DNA of 12,579 nt from Bacillota bacterium (GCA_023420245.1 JAEZWL010000234.1:1-12579), one strand, 5' to 3'; counted from the first letter of the stretch, positions 1 to 6,314 are shown. Translations and numbers: made by a program. Notes: generated from the sequence alone by a model not told the origin.

Positions 1-3
1 GAC

Positions 4-62
4 CTCCTTTTGATGTCCCTTGCAGTTGCCAGACCGCAAGGGACATCAAAAGGAGCTTTTTT
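4..62 (+). terminator. Strong intrinsic terminator of an upstream off-window gene
   Basis: A perfect 20-bp inverted repeat (arms 4-23 and 36-55, 12-nt loop) is followed by six T residues at 57-62. This is a textbook rho-independent terminator reading rightwards, so a plus-strand gene should end just left of the window. Confidence 0.85.
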
Positions 63-90
63 GTCATGTCTTATCGCTAAAGCTCTACTG

Positions 91-115
91 AACCCCGCGA
101 CTATCGCGGGGTTTT
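91..115. terminator. Short GC-rich hairpin with T-run, second terminator
   Basis: Arms AACCCCGCGA (91-100) and TCGCGGGGTT (104-113) pair perfectly around a 3-nt loop, with T residues at 112-115. It lies between the terminators at 4-62 and 123-160, so it probably backs up termination between converging transcripts. Confidence 0.65.
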
Positions 116-122
116 CATATAC

Positions 123-160
123 AAAAATCCGGCAGAGGATTGCTTCCCTGCCGGATTTTT
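123..160. terminator. Bidirectional terminator between converging genes
   Basis: Arms 123-135 (AAAAATCCGGCAG) and 148-160 form a perfect 13-bp stem with a 12-nt loop. The A-run on one side and T-run on the other make it work in both directions. It sits 27 bp past the stop codon of the minus-strand DUF378 gene and so also ends that operon. Confidence 0.8.
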
Positions 161-186
161 TCTTCGTATACACCTATGCTTTTTGT

Positions 187-387
187 TCAGTGATCGCGCG
201 GCTCGGCGCGGAACAGCAAAGAAATACACCAAATTGCGCCGAGCGCAACCAGTGTGTAGATCACGCGGCTGAGGATGCTCCCCTGCCCGCCAAAAAGCCA
301 GGCCACTGCATCGAGTTGGAAAATGCCGATGAGACCCCAATTGAGCCCGCCAATGATGGTAAGAAGCAATGCAATTTTATCAATCAA
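187..387 (-). CDS. DUF378 family small membrane protein (YuzA-like)
   Basis: This 66-aa protein has two hydrophobic helices, about residues 4-24 (IALLLTIIGGLNWGLIGIF) and 41-60, joined by a short loop with the sequence LDAVAWLFGG. The N-G-L-N-W-G-L-type first helix and overall length match the DUF378 family of two-pass inner membrane proteins, whose role is not known. The start is TTG at 387, chosen because AGGAGG lies 8 nt upstream; the family usually starts at this point. That ribosome binding site overlaps the end of the 141-aa gene upstream on the same strand (2-nt gap between stop and start), so the two are probably co-transcribed and translationally coupled. Confidence 0.8.
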   Translation of the reverse strand: MIDKIALLLTIIGGLNWGLIGIFQLDAVAWLFGGQGSILSRVIYTLVALGAIWCISLLFRAEPRDH

Positions 388-390
388 GAC

Positions 391-816
391 CTATTCCTCC
401 TTGCTGGTTGCCTGATACACTTGTAGTATGGGAGAAAATAACCGATTTATACAGCGGATTTTGGGGTGTTTATCCAAGGGAGGGTCTGGAAAAACCGTAA
501 TCCCAACGGAAACGGTATCACATTGGGAGGACGTAAACTGCCATATCCTGTCAATTTGCTTTCTGTTCAACACTCTCCCTGCTTTCAGCGGCTTACCATC
601 CAAAAAGATCACCCCTCTGCCGGGAGAAGGCGGCAGAGTAACCGCAAGCGATTCGATTTTTTCCATTCCCAGTTCCTGCTCAATTTCCTGCGCGCTCCAT
701 TTGCAAAAGCTGCCGACTTTTATATTGATGATTTCCTGCGCCGATACCCTCGCCGCACAAAACAGCACGAGGCCCATTGCCACCATAACCGCAAGCGCTT
801 TCTGTTCCATTTGCAT
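391..816 (-). CDS. Secreted protein of unknown function
   Basis: The 141-aa product starts with a classical signal peptide: a short polar and lysine-containing start (MQMEQK), a hydrophobic core (ALAVMVAMGLVLFCA) and a likely signal peptidase I site after VSA (about residue 26, before QEI). The mature part is about 115 aa with no transmembrane segment and two Cys residues in the C-terminal half (SSQCDT and IRCIN) as well as one near FCKW. I do not recognise a family. AGGAGG stands 4 nt before the first ATG and 10 nt before a second ATG two codons later, so the start could be 816 or 810. It is the first gene of a two-gene operon with the DUF378 gene and is divergent from guaA. Confidence 0.65.
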   Translation of the reverse strand: MQMEQKALAVMVAMGLVLFCAARVSAQEIINIKVGSFCKWSAQEIEQELGMEKIESLAVTLPPSPGRGVIFLDGKPLKAGRVLNRKQIDRIWQFTSSQCDTVSVGITVFPDPPLDKHPKIRCINRLFSPILQVYQATSKEE

Positions 817-949
817 ACCCCCTCCTAATTTTTTATTTCAGTTATGTTTATTATCTCACTGTCACAGAAAATCATGCTTGTAATTTTTGCACGGATGTGG
901 CAAAATAAAATTGTCTATTTTGTATTTTTTAAAAAGGAATGAAACGATA

Positions 950-2491
950 ATGAATCATCAAACAGTTGTGGTCTTGGATTTTGGAGGCCAGTACAATCAG
1001 CTGATTGCCCGACGCGTTCGCGAATGTTCCGTATATTGTGAAGTGCTTCCCTATCACACACCTCTTGCGGAAATTTTGGCGAAAAAGCCGATCGGCATTA
1101 TTTTTACAGGCGGGCCGAACAGCGTATATCTGGAGAGCTCTCCTCATGTCGATTCTGCGATCTTTGAGCAGGGGATTCCGGTGCTTGGCATCTGCTACGG
1201 CAGCCAGCTGATGGCGCACAATCTTGGCGGACGGGTCACAGCTGCCGAGGAGGATACCGCGCGGGAATACGGCAAAACCAAAACTTATTTTGACACCTCC
1301 TGCAAGCTGTTTCATGGTCTCCCGGCAGAAGGCATCACCTGGATGAGTCATGGAGACTACATGGAAAAAGTGCCTGACGGGTTTTCGCTTGTGGCGCATT
1401 CCGACGCCTGTCCCAACGTAGCTATCTGCGATGAGAGCCGGGGCTTTTACGGCGTTCAGTACCACCCCGAAGTCAACCATACCCAGCACGGTATTGATAT
1501 GATTCATAATTTTCTTTATCTGGTGTGCGGCGCCAAGGGCGACTGGACAATGGGAGATTATGCACGCAACACGATTGAAGCACTGCGCAAAAAAGTGGGA
1601 GACGGCAAAGTTCTGCTGGCGCTCTCCGGTGGCGTGGACAGTTCCGTAGCCGCCGCGCTGCTTTCCAAGGCGGTCGGAGATCAGCTTACCTGTATCTTTG
1701 TTGATCACGGCCTCATGCGCAAAAATGAGGGTGACGAAGTTGAGGCTGCGTTCAAAGGCCGTTCGCTGAACTTTGTCCGCGTCAACGCGGGCGAACGATT
1801 CCTCGGAAAACTGGCGGGCGTTAGTGATCCGGAGAAAAAACGTAAAATCATCGGCGAAGAGTTTATTCGTGTGTTTGAAGACGAAGCGAAGAAAATCGGT
1901 AAAGTCGATTTTCTTGCTCAGGGTACGATTTACCCTGATATTATTGAGTCCGGCGCGGGCGATGCAGCGGTGATTAAAAGCCATCACAACGTGGGCGGCC
2001 TGCCTGATTTCGTGGATTTTAAAGAGATTGTCGAGCCGCTGCGCCTGCTGTTTAAGGATGAAACCCGTGCGCTGGGACGCGAGCTTGGCCTGCCGGATTA
2101 TCTGGTTGACCGCCAGCCTTTCCCGGGACCCGGCCTTGCAATTCGTATCATCGGTGAGATCACTCCAGATAAAGTGGCAACCCTTCAGGATGCCGACTGG
2201 ATTTTCCGTGAGGAAATTGCAAAAGCCAAGCTGGACCGCGACATTCATCAGTATTTTGCAGTGCTTACCAATATGCGCTCCGTGGGCGTTATGGGTGATG
2301 GGAGAACCTATGATTATACGCTTGCACTCCGCGGCGTTACCACAACTGACTTTATGACAGCCGACTGGGCCCGCATTCCGTATGAAACGCTTGATAAAAT
2401 CAGCCGCCGCATTGTCAATGAGGTGCGCGGAATTAACCGCATCGTTTATGATGTCACCTCCAAGCCGCCCGCAACGATCGAGTGGGAATAA
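950..2491 (+). CDS. guaA: GMP synthase (glutamine-hydrolysing)
   Basis: GuaA makes GMP from XMP, ATP and glutamine, the last step of guanine nucleotide synthesis in the cytosol. The 513-aa protein has the normal family length. The N-terminal class I amidotransferase domain shows the nucleophile elbow GICYGSQLM with Cys82 and the HPEV motif with His172 and Glu174. The ATP pyrophosphatase P-loop LSGGVDSS is at about 225-232. The C-terminal dimerisation and XMP-binding part contains QPFPGPGLAIR and ends in the hallmark KPPATIEWE. ATG at 950 is chosen because MNHQTVVVLDFGGQYNQLIARR is where the family starts; an AAGGA box lies 11 nt upstream. An in-frame extension to 887 has no support. The last codons (EWE-stop) are the attachment site of the downstream element, which leaves the gene complete. 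Confidence 0.98.
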   Translation: MNHQTVVVLDFGGQYNQLIARRVRECSVYCEVLPYHTPLAEILAKKPIGIIFTGGPNSVYLESSPHVDSAIFEQGIPVLGICYGSQLMAHNLGGRVTAAEEDTAREYGKTKTYFDTSCKLFHGLPAEGITWMSHGDYMEKVPDGFSLVAHSDACPNVAICDESRGFYGVQYHPEVNHTQHGIDMIHNFLYLVCGAKGDWTMGDYARNTIEALRKKVGDGKVLLALSGGVDSSVAAALLSKAVGDQLTCIFVDHGLMRKNEGDEVEAAFKGRSLNFVRVNAGERFLGKLAGVSDPEKKRKIIGEEFIRVFEDEAKKIGKVDFLAQGTIYPDIIESGAGDAAVIKSHHNVGGLPDFVDFKEIVEPLRLLFKDETRALGRELGLPDYLVDRQPFPGPGLAIRIIGEITPDKVATLQDADWIFREEIAKAKLDRDIHQYFAVLTNMRSVGVMGDGRTYDYTLALRGVTTTDFMTADWARIPYETLDKISRRIVNEVRGINRIVYDVTSKPPATIEWE

Positions 2492-2497
2492 AATAGA
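2480..2497 (+). repeat. attL core: 18-bp direct repeat at the 3' end of guaA
   Basis: GAGTGGGAATAAAATAGA occurs here and again, perfectly, at 12269-12286. The first 12 bases encode the last three GuaA residues (EWE) and the stop codon, so integration regenerates the end of the gene. The 3' end of guaA is a known insertion hotspot for tyrosine-recombinase islands, and the integrase gene lies beside the other copy. Confidence 0.92.
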
Positions 2498-2500
2498 TAA

Positions 2501-2546
2501 GTCCACAAATCAGCTATTTATGCCGGTTTGTGGACTTTTATTTTTA
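2501..2546 (+). terminator. Intrinsic terminator after guaA, lying inside the element
   Basis: Arms GTCCACAAA (2501-2509) and TTTGTGGAC (2527-2535) flank a 17-nt loop and are followed by TTTTATTTTTA. It lies just inside the attL core, so the DNA that ends guaA transcription belongs to the integrated element. It would shield the element from guaA read-through and may also stop the minus-strand late operon. Confidence 0.85.
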
Positions 2547-2551
2547 CATGT

Positions 2552-2570
2552 GGTTCTAATTTGGTTCTAA
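2552..2570. promoter_or_regulatory. Left arm-type integrase binding site (tandem octamer)
   Basis: GGTTCTAATTTGGTTCTAA contains two copies of GGTTCTAA exactly 11 bp apart, one helical turn. The identical 19 bp occurs at 12150-12168 next to attR. Paired tandem sites inside both element ends, 55 and 100 bp from the cores, are what the N-terminal arm-binding domain of Tn916/lambda-type tyrosine integrases recognises. Confidence 0.75.
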
Positions 2571-2574
2571 TTCT

Positions 2575-2613
2575 CTCGCGCGCGTAGTCGTGTCTATAAA
2601 TTACGCGCGCGAG
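2575..2613. repeat. GC-rich inverted repeat near attL
   Basis: CTCGCGCGCGTA (2575-2586) and TACGCGCGCGAG (2602-2613) are perfect 12-bp arms around a 15-nt AT-rich spacer. There is no T-run on either side, so it is not a normal terminator. The left half, CTCGCGCGCGT followed two bases later by TCGTGTC, recurs at 6676-6695 in the repeat region, so it is probably a protein-binding or recombination/packaging site of the element. Function unknown. Confidence 0.6.
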
Positions 2614-2641
2614 GAAATGCAGTATTTTACAGTAATTTTCA

Positions 2642-3442
2642 CTATTTGGTTTTGTTGGTATAATCCTTGCCTTTCAGATAAACATTTTCCCTATAATCGT
2701 TTATTGCCTTGTCAATGGCATTAAAGGCTGCTGCTACATGAGGGAATGTCTCCGCAAAAGTTGCCCGCCTTGGTATTTTTTCAACTTTTACCTCCGTGTA
2801 CAGTGGTGCCAAATTCGGGTTTGTGGTAGACTGTACCTTCCCATCTTTACCAAGCCATTGATAGTTGAATCCCTCATACTGATCAGGGCCAGCCGTTTTC
2901 GCATCCGGGTTAACAAACCCGCTGGGGTCTGTGGTAGTATTGTGCCGCAACCTTTTCATTGCGTCCTGTGCCACCTCTGCCGCGCTGTGAAACACAACAG
3001 TTTCTGCAATTGGCACCTTGCCGGGACGCACCACATAAGGGACATTCGTCGTTTTTTTGCTGACCGGGTTATCTTCCGTGAACTTGATACTGACTTCATA
3101 TACACCCAATTCTTTTTCAGTGGTACGAATGTCGGTCAAGAAGGCAAGCGCAGAAGTTTTAGTGTTATCGGATACCATCACAAGCCTTTCAGACTTTTGA
3201 GCCTCCCTTATTCTGCGGAGCTTCTTAATCAGATCGTTCGCGGCATCCCACCCCGGGAGGTCGCGATCATTTTTTTCAGACCATTCGCATGTCAAGTCCC
3301 ATTCCCGCAGCTTCTTGTCCTCCGGCAGCGGAAAATCCCCCGAGCCAATACCGTTATAAATTGCCACGGGCCAAGCATAGGTAGTATCAACGCTCTCAGT
3401 CCCGTAAATGGTGTAGCCACCATAATAAACGCTATGCTTCAC
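2642..3442 (-). CDS. Unknown protein, faintly similar to LysM-type phage tail/baseplate proteins
   Basis: The 266-aa product is the last gene of the late operon. The start is GTG at 3442, with GAGGAGGG 6 nt upstream and overlapping the end of the 107-aa gene; an upstream ATG in the same frame lies inside that gene and ignores this site. About residues 20-130 carry a pattern seen in XkdP/LysM baseplate proteins: IGSGDFPLPEDKKLREW, then a DLIKKLRRIR helix, RLVMVSD, and ELGVYEVSIKFTEDNP. After VPYVVRPGKVP comes a possible degenerate LysM-like stretch ending in NPNLAPLYTEVKVEKIP. There is no signal peptide or membrane segment. The assignment rests on remembered patterns only. If correct, the element would bring its own tail or adsorption component; otherwise it is simply a late protein of unknown role. 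Confidence 0.5.
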   Translation of the reverse strand: MKHSVYYGGYTIYGTESVDTTYAWPVAIYNGIGSGDFPLPEDKKLREWDLTCEWSEKNDRDLPGWDAANDLIKKLRRIREAQKSERLVMVSDNTKTSALAFLTDIRTTEKELGVYEVSIKFTEDNPVSKKTTNVPYVVRPGKVPIAETVVFHSAAEVAQDAMKRLRHNTTTDPSGFVNPDAKTAGPDQYEGFNYQWLGKDGKVQSTTNPNLAPLYTEVKVEKIPRRATFAETFPHVAAAFNAIDKAINDYRENVYLKGKDYTNKTK

Positions 3443-3443
3443 T

Positions 3444-3767
3444 TTAAGCCCTCCTCTGCTGTGTTGCGGGCACAACTAACACACTTCCGGTTCCGATTGC
3501 GCGTACCAAATTACGCACCTTATTCCCGGCCTCATGTATCCTGTTATGTGCACTTGCTCCGAGATTTTCTGTTATATAAAACCTCTCCCGCACCTTGGAG
3601 AATTCCCGCCCAAGTAATGCCTTTGTCAGGCCGTCGCAGGGTACAAGGTCAATTATATAGTTCTCTGCTTCTGGCGGTTCACCCTCATATCTGGAATCAT
3701 CTCTTTCAAGCTTTCCGATCTCATAGAGAATACCCGAGATTTCGTTATACACATAGGCAAATTCCAT
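3444..3767 (-). CDS. Late-operon protein of unknown function
   Basis: The 107-aa product is not recognised. It has an acidic N-terminal half (EIGKLERDDSRYEGEPPEAENYIIDLVP) and a basic C-terminal half (HNRIHEAGNKVRNLVRAIGTGSVLVVPATQQRRA) with no membrane segment. ATG at 3767 has AAGGAG 9 nt upstream. Its TAA (3446-3444) is one base before the GTG start of the next gene, so the two should be translationally coupled. The position after capsid and sigma genes, and before a possible tail-like gene, is compatible with a small virion or head-completion protein, but nothing in the sequence proves this. Confidence 0.6.
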   Translation of the reverse strand: MEFAYVYNEISGILYEIGKLERDDSRYEGEPPEAENYIIDLVPCDGLTKALLGREFSKVRERFYITENLGASAHNRIHEAGNKVRNLVRAIGTGSVLVVPATQQRRA

Positions 3768-3789
3768 TTTAAAATTCTCCTTTGCTGTT

Positions 3790-4599
3790 TTAAACTGCGC
3801 TTCCCCAAACTTCCGAAACCAGCTTTTGAAATTCCCGGGCCTCTAATTCGTCCAGTTTTTCAACTGTCCGCTCAACAGAACTGGCGCCGGAATCCCGGAA
3901 ACTTGTAAGGCTTCCGTAAAAAGTATGGCAGGTGATAATGTCCTCCCTGAACGCCTCTAACCGGCGTCGGGCTTCACCACAGCGCAAGCGCCGTAAGGCT
4001 TTTTGTTCCACTTGCCGAATTCTTTCGCGGGAAAGATCACAAATCTTTGACAGATCGGCAAGCGACAGATTTTCATAATAGCGGCCCCGCAGTACCCTTT
4101 CTTGATTACTGGTGAGCTGATGCATACAATCGTCAAGCACTGCATGGAGCTGCTCCCCTTGAATTCGTTCAGTGACTTCTTCAAGCTGTGCGGCAGCGGC
4201 GGGATCCTCAATGAAGTCAATCCGTTCTGTTGACTCGTCCTCGCCGCCTGCAGGCTCGTTCAAGCTGCTGGAACGGCTCAAAGGGTCCGATCTTTGCTTG
4301 TTTGTTCGGAGTCCGACAGCGTTAAAAAATCGGTTCATGATCGGATATTTAAGATAGGCAGAAAACTTGTAACCGTCTTTGTCTGTGTAGGCCTGCACAG
4401 CGTCCAGTAAGGCGAAGTACCCTTCCTGTTCCAAGTCCTCCATATCTACCCCGCGTTCGGCAGCGCGCGCCCTGTTTTCCGCCTTATTCATCAGCCGTAA
4501 TAAAAGCATAAGTATAAGCCCGCGCACTTGTTCCCACAGTTGAGGAATTAAATCCCGTTCACCGGCCTGTATGCGTGTCGCCAATTCTTCATTTTGCAT
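3790..4599 (-). CDS. Element-encoded sigma-70 family RNA polymerase sigma factor
   Basis: The 269-aa protein carries sigma region 2 at about residues 52-92 (DMEDLEQEGYFALLDAVQAY, then YKFSAYLKYPIMNRFF) and region 4 at about 159-206, with the helix-turn-helix NLSLADLSKICDLSRERIRQVE. Sigma region 3 is replaced by an acidic linker (100-150). A 60-residue tail after region 4 contains YGSLTSFRDSGASSVERTVEKLDELE; a tail of this kind is found in a group of sigma factors of Clostridia prophage-like elements. The start is ATG 4599, with AGGAGGG 11 nt upstream. It sits in the late operon, 82 bp after the capsid gene. The likely role is to redirect host polymerase to element or helper-phage promoters, though target promoters cannot be named from sequence. 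The role is inferred; the family call is firm. Confidence 0.85.
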   Translation of the reverse strand: MQNEELATRIQAGERDLIPQLWEQVRGLILMLLLRLMNKAENRARAAERGVDMEDLEQEGYFALLDAVQAYTDKDGYKFSAYLKYPIMNRFFNAVGLRTNKQRSDPLSRSSSLNEPAGGEDESTERIDFIEDPAAAAQLEEVTERIQGEQLHAVLDDCMHQLTSNQERVLRGRYYENLSLADLSKICDLSRERIRQVEQKALRRLRCGEARRRLEAFREDIITCHTFYGSLTSFRDSGASSVERTVEKLDELEAREFQKLVSEVWGSAV

Positions 4600-4641
4600 T
4601 TGATTGCAAGCCCTCCTAAACTATGGGAATTTAAAGAAGTG

Positions 4642-4669
4642 GGGCGCATGGACTATTGCCCACACGCCC
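4642..4669 (-). promoter_or_regulatory. Intercistronic hairpin between capsid and sigma genes
   Basis: On the minus strand GGGCGTGTGG (4669-4660) pairs with CCATGCGCCC (4651-4642) across an 8-nt loop, with two G-U pairs. The downstream strand is only moderately T-rich (ACTTCTTTAAATT). It may be a leaky terminator or a processing/stability site giving high capsid and low sigma output, the usual need in such an operon. Confidence 0.45.
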
Positions 4670-4681
4670 TTGTAACATCAA

Positions 4682-5524
4682 TCAGCCCGCTGTAATGGCC
4701 TGATAACAGAGGGCCTTTTTCTTGTTGTCAAGCACAAATGCATCATAGCAGATGCGACCTTCAACGAGCGCGCCGGAAATCCCAGGCGGGTCCTGATGGA
4801 CTCGGTAATCCTCCAGCTTCACCGGCGCGACCGTGGCCACGGGGTGAGCCAGCAGAAACCCGAAATTCGCCGGCAGCCGAATAGCCGGGACCTTAATAAC
4901 ATTTGCCCCGTCAAGTATACCGATGACGCCTTTCAGCCTTAGCTCATTGCCTATATCGGTTTCCATGACAATTTCCTTGGACTGCTTCATCAGCGTATAT
5001 ATTGCAGGAGAAACGACCAATACACGGTTCGTCTCGGGGACTTCGGCATCGTCAAGCGCCTGAGAGGCTCCAATTATCTGACTGTAAATGCTTTCAGACG
5101 TAATGGCGGCCGCTGTAGGCTTTGTCCCTGCATTGGTGCACATGATATTGTAGACATAGGAATCAACCTCGGGAATAACAACCTCGCGCTCCTGCCGAGC
5201 CAGAGCCGACGCCGCTTTTAGCTGCTGTGCCGTTTCGTCCGTGTCCAGCTTGTCAATGGCGAATGTAAACGACCGGTCTTTCATAAGGGTCATTTCTTCC
5301 GTGGTTGCGTCAAGACCATTCACGGGGCCGAACCGCGACCAGTGAGTGCCAGTTCCCGGACGGTCATAATCATTCATGTCGGATGTGCTGACCTTGTAAA
5401 TTTTGATGGTGTGCGCGCCTGTCCATTCGAAATCTTTATTTGTGAGCAAAGAAAGTTTGCTCTCAGTCGTAAACATTTCATCAACATGAGGCGTGAACTT
5501 TGTTACTAAATTGACTGTCGCCAT
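4682..5524 (-). CDS. Phage major capsid protein
   Basis: The 280-aa protein is the coat subunit, expected to have the HK97 fold. It is recognised from the family pattern NLVTKFTPHVDEMFTTESKLSLLTNKDFEWTGAHTIKIY at the N-terminus, MNDYDR, RSFTFAIDKLDTDET, AASALARQEREVVIPEVDSY (the spine-helix region), RVLVVSP, NVIKVPAIRLP and the C-terminal ISGALVEGRICYDAFVL. The length is normal for this Clostridia capsid group and no prohead protease is encoded nearby, so maturation may be cleavage-free. ATG 5524 has AAGGA 11 nt upstream, starting inside the 16-bp gap after the scaffold gene. The scaffold-then-capsid order is standard for tailed phages. The oddity is that no portal or terminase accompanies it. 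Confidence 0.9.
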   Translation of the reverse strand: MATVNLVTKFTPHVDEMFTTESKLSLLTNKDFEWTGAHTIKIYKVSTSDMNDYDRPGTGTHWSRFGPVNGLDATTEEMTLMKDRSFTFAIDKLDTDETAQQLKAASALARQEREVVIPEVDSYVYNIMCTNAGTKPTAAAITSESIYSQIIGASQALDDAEVPETNRVLVVSPAIYTLMKQSKEIVMETDIGNELRLKGVIGILDGANVIKVPAIRLPANFGFLLAHPVATVAPVKLEDYRVHQDPPGISGALVEGRICYDAFVLDNKKKALCYQAITAG

Positions 5525-5540
5525 GAATCAAATGTTCCTT

Positions 5541-5972
5541 TCAAATTTTCGGTTTGAACACCTCTGCAATGGGATCCCTTTTCACCGGACTGCCAAGCGC
5601 CGGAGGCGGCGGATTGCGAAACGGCTGTGTCAGATTCGGAAAGTGCTGAATCAGTGCGTCCGCTGTGGTCTTGAATTTCTCAAAATCACTCGTATCCAGC
5701 ACTTTAAGCAAAGCCTGCGGGTACTTGTCGCTGTTATCTGCAATAAGCTCGCGGCACTTCAAATTCTGCTCACGGGCATTTAACTCCTGCTCACGATCAC
5801 TGGCCGGCGTTTCTGCTTTGGAGCGCTCGCGGGCCAGCCGGTCGGATACAATCCGGTTCACTTCGTCTTGTGTGAAAGTCTTTCCCTTTAATGCCGGGTC
5901 CCCTGTTTCCGTCGGGTCAACGTTCTGCTCCTGGGTTTGATCGGTGTTCGGTTTTTTCATTTCTTCTGTCAT
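5541..5972 (-). CDS. Phage capsid scaffolding protein (DUF4355-like)
   Basis: The 143-aa product is highly charged: an acidic disordered N-terminus (1-30), the family motif FTQDEVNRIVSDRLARERSK at 33-52, a predicted coiled coil to about residue 80 (SDREQELNAREQNLKCRELI), and a Pro-rich linker (FRNPPPPALGSP) before a short basic tail (KRDPIAEVFKPKI). A coiled coil with a basic C-terminal capsid-binding tail is the normal plan of scaffolding proteins, which guide procapsid assembly and then leave. It is short for the family, which often reaches about 180-220 aa. ATG 5972 has CGGAGGT 8 nt upstream. It is the first gene of the late operon. Only about 30 nt separates it from the upstream terminator hairpin, so its expression must pass that structure. 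Confidence 0.8.
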   Translation of the reverse strand: MTEEMKKPNTDQTQEQNVDPTETGDPALKGKTFTQDEVNRIVSDRLARERSKAETPASDREQELNAREQNLKCRELIADNSDKYPQALLKVLDTSDFEKFKTTADALIQHFPNLTQPFRNPPPPALGSPVKRDPIAEVFKPKI

Positions 5973-6014
5973 GCTTTTTACCTCCGTTTAACGCCCGGGT
6001 GGGCTAAAATAAAT

Positions 6015-6100
6015 ACAAAAAAGGCATGAGATACAGCTGGTTAGCTGTTCCCATGCCTTAAAATGGCTTGCCTATTGGCGGTACTCATGCCTAATTTTAT
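6015..6100 (-). ncRNA. Structured leader or small RNA with intrinsic terminator in front of the capsid operon
   Basis: Transcribed leftwards from the promoter at 6107-6135. The 5' end AGGCATGAG (6092-6084) can pair over 9 bp with CTCATGCCT (6030-6022). A second copy, AAGGCATG (6059-6052), competes for the same 3' strand, closing a hairpin that also contains ACAGCT/AGCTGT (6048-6043 with 6038-6033). Both folds end directly at TTTTTTGTATTTATTTT, a good T-tract. The result is either a free small RNA of about 85 nt, or an attenuator controlling the scaffold gene 40 nt on. A 15-codon reading frame (6088-6041, MSTANRQAILRHGNS) lies inside it but lacks a clear ribosome binding site. Confidence 0.55.
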
Positions 6101-6106
6101 AAGAAT

Positions 6107-6135
6107 ATTGTACCACATAAAGGCTGTTCTGTCAA
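6107..6135 (-). promoter_or_regulatory. Consensus housekeeping promoter for the leader RNA and capsid operon
   Basis: On the minus strand TTGACA (6135-6130) is followed after exactly 17 bp by TACAAT (6112-6107), a near-perfect sigma-A promoter. The expected start is near 6100. The -35 box overlaps the stop codon of the 60-aa gene. It therefore splits the late module from the early operon. Confidence 0.8.
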
Positions 6136-6314
6136 ACGCTTTCCGCGCTGTCAGGCGGTTTTTCAGCACTTCTAGTTGTAAGATACAGCCGGATAAATGG
6201 GGGCTTACTGTCGGCCCTATGTATCCTCGCGCGTGGAAGAATCTGTCGTGCAGCCTGAAATACTGCGGAGGCGGTTTCCTGCTCCTGCGGCTGGTACGAA
6301 ATCGTTACTTTCAA
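6132..6314 (-). CDS. Small conserved-looking protein of unknown function
   Basis: The 60-aa product starts MKVTISYQPQEQETASAVFQAARQILP and ends in a stretch with RADSKPPFIRLYLTTRS. A beta-strand then helix, with a closing PPF...YLTT strand, resembles small hypothetical proteins found in Firmicutes phages and satellites near replication genes; I recall the pattern but no function. The start is TTG at 6314, supported by AAGGAAGGTG ending 4-5 nt upstream. It stands alone after a 430-bp gene-free repeat region and ends on the -35 box of the late promoter. Confidence 0.6.
   Translation of the reverse strand: MKVTISYQPQEQETASAVFQAARQILPRARIHRADSKPPFIRLYLTTRSAEKPPDSAESV

Noticed and set aside
10..426. 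138-aa plus-strand open frame at the left edge
   Set aside because: It runs through three terminator hairpins and opposite the DUF378 gene, so it is not a plausible gene.
887..949. Purine riboswitch ahead of guaA
   Set aside because: The 66-bp divergent region from the secreted-protein start to guaA does not show the purine aptamer stems or loop sequences, and no terminator hairpin lies before guaA.
929..2506. 525-aa open frame antisense to guaA
   Set aside because: It mirrors guaA codon structure on the opposite strand, has no ribosome binding site or recognisable domain, and guaA is certain.
2738..3772. 344-aa open frame on the plus strand across the 266-aa and 107-aa genes
   Set aside because: It is antisense to two genes with good ribosome binding sites and coupled stops and starts, is rich in Arg/His/Phe as shadow frames are, and has no domain I recognise.
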